Positions 1 through 8,108 of a stretch of 8,519 bases of DNA are shown one piece after another. Under the pieces are notes generated by a model. It saw only the letters and a program-made list of their open reading frames with translations. It did no database searches and was not told where the DNA came from. Source of the DNA: an uncultured beta proteobacterium (GTDB lineage: Bacteria > Pseudomonadota > Gammaproteobacteria > Burkholderiales > Burkholderiaceae_C); assembly GCA_903958915.1 (NCBI GenBank), contig CAJBVC010000473.1:1-8519 (forward strand). Direction: 5' to 3'. The translations under genes were made by a program, and so were the position numbers. Position 1 is the stretch's first letter. Every line of letters starts with the position of its first letter.

Positions 1-1
1 G

Positions 2-1369
2 CCGCTCTGGCTGGCATTTGACCATCCGCTGTGGATTGTCTACTCCAGCGGCACCACGGGCTTGCCCAAGCCCATCGTCCACGGCCACGGAGGCACCGTG
101 CTGGTGGCCATGGCGCTCAAGACCTTGCACAACGATATTGGCTGCAGCTATGCACCCAATTCCTTTGGCGAGCGCTACCACTGGTACAGCTCCACCGGCT
201 GGGTGATGTGGAATGCGCAGACCAGCGGGCTGCTCAACGGCACCACCTGCTGTCTTTTTGACGGCAACCCGGGAGGCGCTACCGTGGATGCGCAGGGCAA
301 CAAGCTCGCGCCGGACTGGACCACGCTGTGGCGCTTCGCCGCCGAATTGGGGGTCACCTTCTTTGGCGCAGGCGCAGCCTTCTACGCCAACTGCATGAAA
401 GCCTGCATCGACCTCACCGCTCTGCCCGGTTTGTCCACCGTCCGCGCGCTGGGCACCACCGGATCGCCACTCAGTGAGGATGCGCAAGCCTGGGGAACCG
501 ATCAATTCCGAAAGATACATAGTCACCGGAGGCACGAAATGAGCGCCGCCGGGCCGCCCCAAGGCGCGAGGGACCCCTCGGGGGGCAGGGAGCTACACGC
601 AGTGAGCGAGCGTGGGGGCAACATATGGTGGTGCAACATCTCTGGCGGCACCGACTTTGCCGGCGCATTTATTGGCGGGAACCGGGATCTTCCCTTGGTG
701 CCGGGTGAAATGCAATGCCGCTTGCTGGGTTGTGCGGTGCAGGCCTGGAACGAACAGGGCGAAGCGGTGTTGGGCGAGGTTGGCGAGCTGGTGTGTACCG
801 AACCCATCCCTTCCATGCCCCTGTACTTCTGGGGCGATGAGGGCAAGCAACGCTACTTATCTAGCTACTTCGACATGTACCCCGGCGTCTGGCGCCATGG
901 CGACTGGCTCAAGGTCAACCCGCAAGGCGGCTGCATCATTTATGGCCGCTCGGATGCCACCATCAACCGCTATGGCATCCGCATGGGCACCAGCGAGTTG
1001 TACCGCGCCATCGAAGCCCTGCCCGAGGTGCTCGACAGCATGGTGGTGGACCTGGAGTATCTGGGGCGCGAAAGTTATATGCCCCTATTTGTGGTGCTGC
1101 GCGAGGGGCTGGTGTTGGACGATGCCCTGCGGGCACGGCTCAACGACGCCATCCGCACCGCGCTGAGCCCGCGCTTTGTGCCCAACGAGATCCTGCACGT
1201 GGCCGAGATTCCGCGCACCCTCTCTGGCAAGAAGCAGGAGCTGCCGATCAAGAAACTGCTGCTGGGCCATCCGCTGGAGAAGGTCATCAACAAGGAAGCC
1301 ATGGCCAACCCGGCCTGTCTGGATTGGTATGTGGCGTTCCACCGCGAACGGCAGGTGCTGCATTCCTGA
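2..1369 (+). CDS. aacS: Acetoacetyl-CoA synthetase, C-terminal 455 residues (5' end outside window)
   Basis: This is an ANL-superfamily acyl-CoA synthetase that makes acetoacetyl-CoA from acetoacetate, ATP and CoA in the cytoplasm, serving ketone-body and polyhydroxybutyrate breakdown. The reading frame is open from base 2, so the start and about the first 200 residues of a family usually near 650 are missing. Visible motifs in order are the phosphate-binding loop YSSGTTGLPKP (codons from about 41), SGGTDFAGAF after base 635, WRHGDW near 892, the hinge region GRSDATINRYGIRMGTSELY near 944-1003, and the C-terminal PRTLSGKKQELP. The AMP-forming catalytic lysine is the first K of SGKK (1229-1231). 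SGGTDFAGAF, the GEMQCRLLG stretch and the ending fit AacS better than acetyl-CoA synthetase. The oddity is about 30 extra codons between QFRK (503-514) and IWWCNISGG (from 623), supplied by a palindromic repeat listed separately. The frame stays open through it, so the gene is not plainly broken. The next gene starts 73 bp downstream. Confidence 0.9.
   Translation, partial: PLWLAFDHPLWIVYSSGTTGLPKPIVHGHGGTVLVAMALKTLHNDIGCSYAPNSFGERYHWYSSTGWVMWNAQTSGLLNGTTCCLFDGNPGGATVDAQGNKLAPDWTTLWRFAAELGVTFFGAGAAFYANCMKACIDLTALPGLSTVRALGTTGSPLSEDAQAWGTDQFRKIHSHRRHEMSAAGPPQGARDPSGGRELHAVSERGGNIWWCNISGGTDFAGAFIGGNRDLPLVPGEMQCRLLGCAVQAWNEQGEAVLGEVGELVCTEPIPSMPLYFWGDEGKQRYLSSYFDMYPGVWRHGDWLKVNPQGGCIIYGRSDATINRYGIRMGTSELYRAIEALPEVLDSMVVDLEYLGRESYMPLFVVLREGLVLDDALRARLNDAIRTALSPRFVPNEILHVAEIPRTLSGKKQELPIKKLLLGHPLEKVINKEAMANPACLDWYVAFHRERQVLHS
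518..619 (+). repeat. GC-rich palindromic repeat inserted in frame within aacS
   Basis: The bases between the conserved AacS blocks QFRK and IWWCNISGG encode a Gly/Pro/Arg-rich peptide (…EMSAAGPPQGARDPSGG…) that I do not recognise as any part of this enzyme. The DNA has a palindromic repeat layout: GCCCC at 556-560 can pair with GGGGC at 615-619, and an inner CCCC (574-577), TCGG, GGGG (582-585) forms a tight tetraloop hairpin. From memory, strings like GCCGGGCCGCCCCAAGGCG and GAGCGTGGGGGC recur as intergenic repeats in Comamonadaceae genomes; this was not searched here. The length added is close to a multiple of three and has no stop in the aacS frame. Exact boundaries are uncertain by about 10 bp, and I see no clear target duplication. 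Confidence 0.72.
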
Positions 1370-1442
1370 GCCAACGCTTTGTATTGCAGGCGCTGCGCGG
1401 ATATGGCTTTCCCGTTGTCCTTCTTCGGGGCAGAATCCGGCC

Positions 1443-3164
1443 ATGCGACCCGATTCCTGGCGAAACCTGCTTGCTTTCGTACTCCTGTGCCTGGCGGCGA
1501 TGCTGGCCGCTTGTGGGGGTGGCGGGGCAGGCGAGGCCGCAGCCGTGCCGACAATGGCCGCGGATGGTGGGCTGGACGACCCCACCGTGTATTCCTCGCT
1601 GGCCGCTGCCTCGCTGCCCGGTGCGCAGGAAGCTGCAGCAGTGACGCAGCACAGCATGATGCTTGACGGCCAGCGTGTCGACTACACCGCCACGGCAGGC
1701 CATCTGATTGCGCGCGAGAATGGCGGCGCCCAGCGGGCACAGGCCAGCATGTTTTATGTGGCCTATAGCATCGCCCAACCCAATGCCGCTGCGCGGGCAG
1801 TCACTTTTTTCTACAACGGGGGCCCGGGTTCGGCCACGGTCTGGCTGCAATTGGGCTCCTACGGCCCCAAGCGGTTGGTCACCGGCGTGCCTGCCACCAC
1901 GGCCGCACAGCCGTTTGCGCTGGTCGACAACGCCGACAGTCTGTTGCGCCACAGCGATCTGGTGTTTATCAATGCAGTGGGCAGTGGCCGCTCGCAGGCC
2001 ATTGCACCTTTCACCAACCGCAGCTTCTGGGGTGTGGACAAGGATGCCGAGATTTTTCGGGATTTCATCCTGCGCTATCTGCAGGCCAATGGCCGTATGG
2101 CGTCGCCCAAGTTTCTTTTTGGCGAAAGCTACGGCGGGCCACGCACGGCGGTGCTGGCACGGCGCCTGCAGGACGCAGGGGTGATGCTCGATGGCGTCGT
2201 GCTGCAGTCTGCGGCCATGGACTACAGCAGCAATTGCGGTGTCAGTGACAGCCCGCGCACCAGCTGTGCGGGGTACCTGCCCAGTTATGCCGCGGTGGGC
2301 GCCTGGCACCAGTTGACCCAGCCGGTCGCGAGCGATCTGGAGGCCTGGATGGAACAGGTACGTGCATTTACCGAAGTCAGCTTTGCGCCTGCAGTGCAAA
2401 CTTTTATAACCACCGGGGCCAATGCACCTGCGCTGTGGCAGCCTTTGGCCGACCGCAGCGGTCTGCCGGCGGCACGCTGGCAAGCGCAACTCAATCTGGG
2501 GCCCACGACGTACCGCAAGCAACTCTTGAGCAACCAGCTGATCGGACGCTACGATGGGCGCATGAAGGCGCCTGTCGGCAGCCTGCTTGCAGCGCAGGAG
2601 GACCCGTCCAGCACCTGGATCTACAGTGCATTCGCAGACGCCATCAACAGCCACTTGCGCGACACTTTGCGCTACCGCAACAACTCGAGCTATGTGGTGC
2701 TGAGCAATGCCATCGACGTGTGGGACTTTTCGCATGACGGGCGCGATGTGCCAGACACCATTCCCGATCTGGCCCAGGCACTGGCGCAGAACCCGGGTCT
2801 GCGGGTGCTTGCTATCAATGGTTACCACGACCTGGCAACGCCCTTTCGCATTACCGAGACCGACCTGGCGCGCATTCCCTCCAGTCGGATCAGGGTGCGC
2901 AACTACGTGGGTGGCCACATGAGTTACCTGGACGATGGCTCACGCCCACAGCAGCGTGCCGACCTGATTGCGTTCTTTGCTGAAAGTCTGGTGGGCCGAT
3001 CTGCCAGTGCGGCACGTGCCCACCTATTGCCTGCCGCCAGCAGGGGTGCGCAGCCCGATCATGCCGGTACTTTGCAAAGGTTCAGCATGCCAGCGCCACC
3101 ACTTGAGCCAGCCTTTCAGGCACCGCTGCGCGACCCGTGGGTGCCAAGCCGCAAGCCGCGCTGA
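1443..3164 (+). CDS. S10 family serine carboxypeptidase-like lipoprotein
   Basis: A 573-residue protein of the serine carboxypeptidase (MEROPS S10, alpha/beta hydrolase) family, predicted to remove C-terminal residues from peptides outside the cytoplasm. The ATG at 1443 is chosen because it begins a lipoprotein signal: MRPDSWR, a hydrophobic core, then the lipobox LAAC with Cys24. Gly at +2 argues against the inner-membrane retention signal, so an outer-membrane or periplasmic anchor is inferred. The oxyanion-hole motif NGGPGS is at 125-130 and the nucleophile elbow GESYGG puts Ser229 in place. Asp463 lies in INGYHDLATP and His492 in YVGGHMSY, giving a complete triad in S10 order. About 50 residues after the last fold element form a Pro/Ala-rich tail. 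No strong Shine-Dalgarno sequence is seen before the start. It follows aacS by 73 bp, possibly on the same transcript, with no obvious metabolic link. The physiological substrate cannot be read from the sequence. Confidence 0.88.
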   Translation: MRPDSWRNLLAFVLLCLAAMLAACGGGGAGEAAAVPTMAADGGLDDPTVYSSLAAASLPGAQEAAAVTQHSMMLDGQRVDYTATAGHLIARENGGAQRAQASMFYVAYSIAQPNAAARAVTFFYNGGPGSATVWLQLGSYGPKRLVTGVPATTAAQPFALVDNADSLLRHSDLVFINAVGSGRSQAIAPFTNRSFWGVDKDAEIFRDFILRYLQANGRMASPKFLFGESYGGPRTAVLARRLQDAGVMLDGVVLQSAAMDYSSNCGVSDSPRTSCAGYLPSYAAVGAWHQLTQPVASDLEAWMEQVRAFTEVSFAPAVQTFITTGANAPALWQPLADRSGLPAARWQAQLNLGPTTYRKQLLSNQLIGRYDGRMKAPVGSLLAAQEDPSSTWIYSAFADAINSHLRDTLRYRNNSSYVVLSNAIDVWDFSHDGRDVPDTIPDLAQALAQNPGLRVLAINGYHDLATPFRITETDLARIPSSRIRVRNYVGGHMSYLDDGSRPQQRADLIAFFAESLVGRSASAARAHLLPAASRGAQPDHAGTLQRFSMPAPPLEPAFQAPLRDPWVPSRKPR

Positions 3165-3260
3165 ACGGAACTATCCGGCCGGCACATTTGGGTGACCCCA
3201 TGCCATCAGTGCAATGCACCTGTCGCCCGTGCTCGGGAAATGGGCGGGCGCCCGGTTGGC

Positions 3261-3278
3261 GGTGCTATTCTTTGCACC
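3261..3278 (+). promoter_or_regulatory. Short inverted repeat abutting the cyclase start codon
   Basis: GGTGC (3261-3265) and GCACC (3274-3278) are perfect 5-bp inverted arms around an 8-base AT-rich spacer, ending immediately before the ATG at 3279. The start lacks a recognisable Shine-Dalgarno sequence, and the spacer contains TATTCT, which resembles a -10 box, but no -35 is found at proper spacing. It could be a small operator, an RNA hairpin affecting initiation, part of a leaderless start, or chance. A 10-bp palindrome CGGGCGCCCG lies just upstream at 3245-3254. Confidence 0.25.
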
Positions 3279-6200
3279 ATGTCTAGTGAACAACAACAAC
3301 TGCAAACGGCCATCGATGCTCTGGAAGCACAGCGTAGCTTGTTGGGCGACGCAGTGGTGGCTCTGGCCGTGGCCCCGTTGCGGGCCAAGCTTGCCAGCTT
3401 CGCCAACGACAGTGCAGCCCGCCCGCAGCAGTCGCTCAAGCACGCCACCATGCTGTTCATGGACGTGGTGGGCTCCACCACACTGTCGCAGCAGCTCGAC
3501 CCCGAGGAATTTCACGCCATTGTGGACGGTGTACTGGTGCGAGGCACCCGTGTGGTTGAAGCGCAGGGCGGCAAGATCATCAGCTACGCCGGGGATAACC
3601 TGATCGCAGTGTTTGGCGCCACGGAGGCGCGCGAAGACGCGGCCGAGCGTGCCGTCCACACCGGCTTATCACTACTGAATATTGGCCGCGCGCTGCATGA
3701 CGATGTACTCGCACGCTATGGCCATGCTGGCTGCCAACTGCGGGTGGGTATTCACACCGGGCCGGTGCTGCTGGGCGGCGGTGTGCAGGCCGACCACACC
3801 ATCAGTGGTTTGAGTGTCAATATTGCTGCCCGCATGGAGCAAAGCGCGCCGCCCGGCGGTTTGCGCATCAGCCACGCCACCTACGCGCAGGTGCGCGGCG
3901 TATTTGACGTGGAGGCCCAGCAACCCATTGCCGTGAAGGGGCTGGAGGAGCCGGTTCAGACCTATCTGGTACAGCGCGCCAAGACCCGGGCATTTCGGGT
4001 AGCGACCCGGGGCATCGAGGGGATCGAGACCCGCATGATCGGGCGCGACGCCGAGCTTGAAGCCCTGCAACGCGCTTTTCGCAAGCTCTACACCGAGCCC
4101 CGGCTGGTGCTGGTGACGGTGGTGGCCGATGCCGGTGTTGGCAAGAGCCGCCTGCTGTACGAATTTGACAACTGGTCGGAAGCGCGGGCGGAAACCTTCA
4201 CCATCTTCCAGGGCCGCGCCAATCCACAAATTCAGACCCAACCCTATGGCCTGTTGCGTGACATTCTGGCCTGGCGCTTTCAGCTCACCGACGGCGACAG
4301 TGTCGAACAGGCAAAAGGCAAACTGGTGGCTGGCATCGTGCCCCTGTTTGCCGAAGATGGCGACGAGATGGCGCTGGCCCATGCGCATTTACTGGGGCAG
4401 CTGATCGGGCTCGATTTTCACGACAGCCGGCATATCCTGGGCATCCGCAACGACGCCAAGCAGATTCGCAACCGCGCCTTTCATGCTGCGGCACAAATAT
4501 TTCGGCGCGTAGCGCAGCAGAGTGCGCAACCGGTGGTGCTGCAGCTCGACGACCTGCAATGGGCCGACGACGCGTCGCTGGACTTCCTGAACTATCTGGT
4601 GCAGGTCAACCGTGATGTGCCGCTGCTCATAATTGCCCTGACACGACCGACCCTGTTCGAGCGACGCAGCGACTGGGTGGGCACCGAAGGCCCCTACCAG
4701 CGCATCGATATTGCGCCACTGGACAAAACGGGTAGTCGCCTGCTGGCCAATGAGTTGCTGAAGAATCTCGCCGAAGTGCCCGCAGCGCTGCGCGAACTCA
4801 TTACCGGCCGCTCCGATGGCAATCCGTTCTATATGGAAGAGCTGGTCAAGATGCTGATTGACCAGGGCGCGATTGAGACCCAGGGTGAACGCTGGAGCGT
4901 CAATCCGGCCCAGTTGCTGTCTACCGAGGTGCCCGCCACGCTGACCGGCGTGTTGCAAGCCAGACTGGATGGCTTGCCCGTTGACGAGCGCCTGGCGCTG
5001 CAGCAGGCCAGTGTGATCGGACTGGTTTTCTGGGACCAGGCACTGGCCGCACTCGACCCGCGCGCGGCGGCGGCCCTGCCCGCCCTGGTGCGTCGCGAAC
5101 TCACAGTAGCGCGGGCCGATACCGTGCTGGACAACGTGCGTGAATATGCCTTCAGGCACCAGATCCTGCACCAGGTCACCTACGACACGCTGCTCAAGCG
5201 CAGCAAGCGCGAGTTGCATGCCAAGGTGGCGGACTGGCTGGCCCACCTCACTGGTGCACGTTCTGGCGATTTTTTGGGCGCCACGGCCGAACACTACCTG
5301 CTGGCCGGCAACCATGAGCGTGCTGCCGAATACTTCGCGCGCGCCGCCGAGCAGGCTGGCAGCAGCTTCGCCCATGCAGCGGCGCTGGGCTACGTGGCGC
5401 GCGCACTGCACGAGCTGCAAACCCACATCGAACTGCCCTGGCCCGATGCGTCTAGCCTGCGCTGGCGGCTGCTCGATGTGCGCGAACGCACACTCGACCT
5501 GCAGGGCAAACGCGATGCCCAAATTGCCGATCTGGACGCGCTCGATGCCCTGGCCGACGCCATGGGGGATGACAGGCGCCGCAGTCGTCTTGCCGTGCGC
5601 CGCAGCCGGCTCGCCATGCGCATGGCCGACTACCCGCTGCAGGAACGCTCTGCGCGCCAGGCCATGGTGATGGCCGAACGCGCGGGTGAGGAGGAGCTGC
5701 GGCTGCAGGGCCTGCGCCTGTTGGCGCTGGCACAGATGTGCATGGGCGAAGTGGCCGCTGCCCGAACACAGTCGCAGGAAGGTTTGGCCGAGGCCCGTCG
5801 GCGTGGTTTGCGCCACTTGGAGAGCCTGTTTCTCAACAATCTGTCGCTCATTGCCGAGGTGCAGGGCGATCAGGACGGATTCATGGACACCATTGAGGCG
5901 ACGCTGTCCATCGCCCGCGCCATGGGCGACAAGGTGGGCGAGAGCACCGATCTGGGCAACCGCGGCAAGGTCTGGCTGGGGCTGGGCGAATTGGGACGTG
6001 CCCATAGCGATCTGCAAGCCGCACTCGAGTTGTGCCGCGAGGTAGGCGACCGCCATGGCGAAGGCGTGCAGTTGGTTGCGCTGTCGCAACTCGCGCTGCG
6101 CCAGGGCGACGAAGCCCACGCGATGGTGATGGCGCGTCTGGCGCTGGAGATCAACGTGGAAGTGCAGGCGGCCGATTTTGAGTTGCTTGCCCTTTGCCGT

Positions 6201-6638
6201 CTGGCCGACGCCGAGCTGGCGCTTGGGCGCACGGCGCAGGCCGCCGAGGCATTTGCACGGGCCGAAGTAATCGGCCGGGAAATTGACCGCCCCTGGCAGT
6301 TGGATGCCAGTGCCGGTCGTGCGATGGTGGCGCTGGCCGCTGGCGATGCCCAGACGGCACTGGCTTGTCTGCAACCGGTGCTGGCGCATCTGGAGGGCGG
6401 TGGTACGCTCGACGGCACCGAGCAGCCCCGCCTGATCGAACTCACCTGCTACCAGGTGCTTGGCGCCGTGGGTGACGCGCGTGCCAGCGACTATCTGGCG
6501 CAAGCCCACCATGCCTTGCAGACACAGGCCAGCGCAATGACCGATGCACTGCTGCGCCACAGTTTTTTGACGCAGATTCCCGAGCACCGCGCCATTGTGG
6601 CGGCGTGGGACGCTGCATCGGCACACCCGAATTCGTAA
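3279..6638 (+). CDS. Class III nucleotide cyclase / STAND-type ATPase / TPR signalling protein
   Basis: An 1119-residue soluble signalling protein. A short helical N-terminus ([20 protein letters not shown]) precedes a class III cyclase domain at about 50-210. Metal ligands are Asp62 (LFMDVVGST) and Asp106 ([10 protein letters not shown]), and the transition-state pair Asn181/Arg185 is present in VNIAAR. The two positions that usually select the purine are Ser102 instead of Lys and Leu178 instead of Asp, so the nucleotide made, if any, is uncertain. An AAA/STAND NTPase follows from about 253 ([12 protein letters not shown]), with Walker A ADAGVGKS at 283-290, Walker [14 protein letters not shown] at 419-431 and GNPFY at 514-518. 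From about 650 to the end are Ala/Leu/Arg-rich helical repeats of TPR type, expected to bind a partner or sense a signal. No membrane segment is seen. The ATG at 3279 fits the domain best; an in-frame GTG at 3192 and ATG at 3240 are alternatives. gcdH starts 16 bp downstream. The family is clear, its ligand unknown. Confidence 0.88.
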   Translation: MSSEQQQLQTAIDALEAQRSLLGDAVVALAVAPLRAKLASFANDSAARPQQSLKHATMLFMDVVGSTTLSQQLDPEEFHAIVDGVLVRGTRVVEAQGGKIISYAGDNLIAVFGATEAREDAAERAVHTGLSLLNIGRALHDDVLARYGHAGCQLRVGIHTGPVLLGGGVQADHTISGLSVNIAARMEQSAPPGGLRISHATYAQVRGVFDVEAQQPIAVKGLEEPVQTYLVQRAKTRAFRVATRGIEGIETRMIGRDAELEALQRAFRKLYTEPRLVLVTVVADAGVGKSRLLYEFDNWSEARAETFTIFQGRANPQIQTQPYGLLRDILAWRFQLTDGDSVEQAKGKLVAGIVPLFAEDGDEMALAHAHLLGQLIGLDFHDSRHILGIRNDAKQIRNRAFHAAAQIFRRVAQQSAQPVVLQLDDLQWADDASLDFLNYLVQVNRDVPLLIIALTRPTLFERRSDWVGTEGPYQRIDIAPLDKTGSRLLANELLKNLAEVPAALRELITGRSDGNPFYMEELVKMLIDQGAIETQGERWSVNPAQLLSTEVPATLTGVLQARLDGLPVDERLALQQASVIGLVFWDQALAALDPRAAAALPALVRRELTVARADTVLDNVREYAFRHQILHQVTYDTLLKRSKRELHAKVADWLAHLTGARSGDFLGATAEHYLLAGNHERAAEYFARAAEQAGSSFAHAAALGYVARALHELQTHIELPWPDASSLRWRLLDVRERTLDLQGKRDAQIADLDALDALADAMGDDRRRSRLAVRRSRLAMRMADYPLQERSARQAMVMAERAGEEELRLQGLRLLALAQMCMGEVAAARTQSQEGLAEARRRGLRHLESLFLNNLSLIAEVQGDQDGFMDTIEATLSIARAMGDKVGESTDLGNRGKVWLGLGELGRAHSDLQAALELCREVGDRHGEGVQLVALSQLALRQGDEAHAMVMARLALEINVEVQAADFELLALCRLADAELALGRTAQAAEAFARAEVIGREIDRPWQLDASAGRAMVALAAGDAQTALACLQPVLAHLEGGGTLDGTEQPRLIELTCYQVLGAVGDARASDYLAQAHHALQTQASAMTDALLRHSFLTQIPEHRAIVAAWDAASAHPNS

Positions 6639-6645
6639 AGAAAGG
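6637..6645 (+). promoter_or_regulatory. Ribosome binding site of gcdH
   Basis: AAAGAAAGG lies 9 bases before the ATG at 6655 and overlaps the stop codon of the cyclase gene. It supports choosing 6655 over the in-frame upstream ATG at 6595, and it suggests translation of gcdH from a shared transcript. Confidence 0.55.
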
Positions 6646-6654
6646 TATTTTGAA

Positions 6655-7845
6655 ATGGCACACGCATCATTCAACTGGCAAGACCCGTTCCTTCTGGACA
6701 ACCAGCTCAGCGACGACGAGCGCATGATCAAGGAGGCCGCGGCGTCCTACTGTCAGGACAAGCTGCAACCCCGGGTGACGCAGGCGTTTCGCGATGGCAC
6801 CACCGACGTGGCCATTTTCCGCGAGATGGGCGCACTCGGCCTGCTTGGCCCCACCATCCCCGAGCAGTACGGCGGCCCCGGCCTCAACTACGTCGCCTAC
6901 GGGCTGATTGCCCGCGAAGTGGAGCGGGTCGACAGCGGTTACCGCTCGATGATGAGCGTGCAAAGTTCGCTGGTGATGGTGCCGATTTTTGAATTTGGTA
7001 CCGAGGCGCAGCGCCAGAAGTATCTGCCCAGGTTGGCGACCGGCGAATGGATTGGGTGCTTTGGCCTGACCGAGCCCGACCACGGCTCCGACCCAGGCTC
7101 CATGGTGAGCCGCGCGCACAAGGTGGCCGGCGGCTACAAGCTCACTGGCAGCAAGATGTGGATCTCCAACAGCCCGATGGCCGATGTGTTTGTGGTGTGG
7201 GCCAAGGAAGTCTCCGAGAGCGGCAAGGTGGGCCCGATCCGCGGGTTTGTGCTTGAGAAGGGCATGGCGGGCCTGAGCGCCCCGGTGATACACGGCAAGG
7301 TGGGCCTGCGTGCATCGGTCACTGGCGAGATCGTCATGGACGGCGTGTTCTGCCCCGAAGAAAACGCATTTCCCGAAGTGCAGGGTTTGAAGGGACCGTT
7401 CACCTGCCTGAATTCGGCCCGTTACGGCATTGCCTGGGGCGCCTTGGGTGCCGCGGAGGATTGCTGGACGCGAGCGCGGCAGTACGTGCTCGACCGCAAG
7501 CAGTTTGGCCGCCCATTGGCTGCGAACCAGCTCATTCAGAAAAAACTGGCCGACATGCAGACCGAAATTGCACTCGGCCTTCAGGGTTGCCTACGCCTGG
7601 GCCGCATGAAGGACGAGGGCACCGCCTCGGTGGAGATCACGTCCATTCTCAAACGCAACTCGTGTGGCAAGGCGCTGGACATTGCCCGCATGGCGCGCGA
7701 CATGATGGGCGGCAACGGTATCTCCGACGAATTCGGTGTGGCGCGCCATCTGGTGAATCTGGAAGTCGTGAACACTTACGAAGGCACGCACGACATCCAT
7801 GCCCTGATTTTGGGGCGGGCGCAGACGGGGATTGCGGCGTTCTGA
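6655..7845 (+). CDS. gcdH: Glutaryl-CoA dehydrogenase
   Basis: A 396-residue flavoprotein of the acyl-CoA dehydrogenase family that oxidises and decarboxylates glutaryl-CoA to crotonyl-CoA and CO2, passing electrons to electron-transfer flavoprotein. It acts in lysine, tryptophan and benzoate-type aromatic catabolism. Acyl-CoA dehydrogenase signature 1 is [10 protein letters not shown] at 137-146; signature 2 runs 349-368 and matches fully (D..GG.GI..E....R...N). The catalytic base is Glu376 in [10 protein letters not shown]. What singles out glutaryl-CoA dehydrogenase is [15 protein letters not shown], where Arg97 and Ser98 correspond to human Arg94 and Ser95, which hold the substrate carboxylate. 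The length equals the family norm and no key residue is missing. The ATG at 6655 has a binding site at 6637-6645 and starts the conserved [20 protein letters not shown] block. It follows the cyclase gene by 16 bp, so cotranscription is likely. Downstream lies a convergent gap with two inverted repeats. Confidence 0.95.
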   Translation: MAHASFNWQDPFLLDNQLSDDERMIKEAAASYCQDKLQPRVTQAFRDGTTDVAIFREMGALGLLGPTIPEQYGGPGLNYVAYGLIAREVERVDSGYRSMMSVQSSLVMVPIFEFGTEAQRQKYLPRLATGEWIGCFGLTEPDHGSDPGSMVSRAHKVAGGYKLTGSKMWISNSPMADVFVVWAKEVSESGKVGPIRGFVLEKGMAGLSAPVIHGKVGLRASVTGEIVMDGVFCPEENAFPEVQGLKGPFTCLNSARYGIAWGALGAAEDCWTRARQYVLDRKQFGRPLAANQLIQKKLADMQTEIALGLQGCLRLGRMKDEGTASVEITSILKRNSCGKALDIARMARDMMGGNGISDEFGVARHLVNLEVVNTYEGTHDIHALILGRAQTGIAAF

Positions 7846-7881
7846 AATCTTTAGTACCTTTTTTCGCCTGGAGTGTGGGTG

Positions 7882-7961
7882 GCAGGGAAAGGGGTATGGG
7901 CTTACGCCTCATACGCGCTGCGCTTTGCGAAATCGGCGCAAGCCCATACCCCTTTCCCTGC
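7882..7961. repeat. 80-bp inverted repeat with 27-bp arms
   Basis: Arms 7882-7908 and 7935-7961 are complementary with one mismatch (A7904 against C7939). The outer 22 bp are perfect, beginning GCAGGGAAAGGGGTATGGG on the left and ending with its complement on the right. The loop is 26 bases, with some internal GCG/CGC pairing. It would form a very stable hairpin in RNA from either strand. There is no T-run at either end, so it is not a standard intrinsic terminator, but it could block 3' exonuclease or be a mobile palindromic repeat. Confidence 0.85.
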
Positions 7962-8010
7962 GGGCGGCGTTGTGTGTTTGCACGCAAGTTGGCGGCTGTG
8001 ACGTGGTGCA

Positions 8011-8108
8011 GCGACTGAAAATGGGGTCAGATCCCAATTCAGGAAAGCAGCCTTCACGGAGGGCAATGATAGTGAACGAAATTGGGCTCTGACCCCGTTT
8101 TCAGTCGC
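8011..8108. repeat. REPIN-like element: two inverted REP-type motifs with 40-base spacer
   Basis: Arms 8011-8039 and 8080-8108 are complementary over 29 bp with two mismatches. Both carry the core GACTGAAAA.GGGGTCAGA followed by CCCAATT, in opposite orientation. The 40-base spacer (8040-8079) is not palindromic. The core GGGGTCAGA..CCAATT resembles motifs I recall near REP-associated tyrosine transposase (RAYT) genes in betaproteobacteria; no such gene is in this window, so the element would be mobilised in trans if at all. In RNA it would form a long stem that may end or protect convergent transcripts. Confidence 0.75.

Noticed and set aside
503..631. aacS as a frameshifted pseudogene
   Set aside because: The same frame is open before, through and after the insert, and all downstream motifs, including the catalytic SGKK, are intact. 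Loss of activity is possible but not shown.
1287..2918. A 543-codon open frame on the minus strand opposite aacS and the S10 peptidase
   Set aside because: It spans two real plus-strand genes and the gap between them, and its translation shows no domain; it is a compositional shadow.
3192..3278. GTG at 3192 as start of the cyclase gene
   Set aside because: The 29 extra residues are not helical or domain-like and no binding site precedes the GTG; the remembered family N-terminus matches the ATG at 3279.
4389..6731. A 780-codon open frame on the minus strand opposite the cyclase gene
   Set aside because: The plus strand there encodes ATPase and TPR motifs continuously. The minus-strand translation is His/Gln/Arg-rich with no known motif, as expected from GC-rich antisense sequence.
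7882..7961. Intrinsic terminator for gcdH
   Set aside because: The stem is strong but no T-run follows it in either direction, so it is listed as a repeat rather than a terminator.
7832..8092. Small plus-strand gene overlapping the end of gcdH
   Set aside because: Its codons are made of the two inverted repeats, which give similar peptides on both strands, and it has no ribosome binding site.
7882..8108. Integron attC site or CRISPR-like array
   Set aside because: There are no repeated spacer units, no integrase and no attC core motifs; the two palindromes are unrelated single copies.
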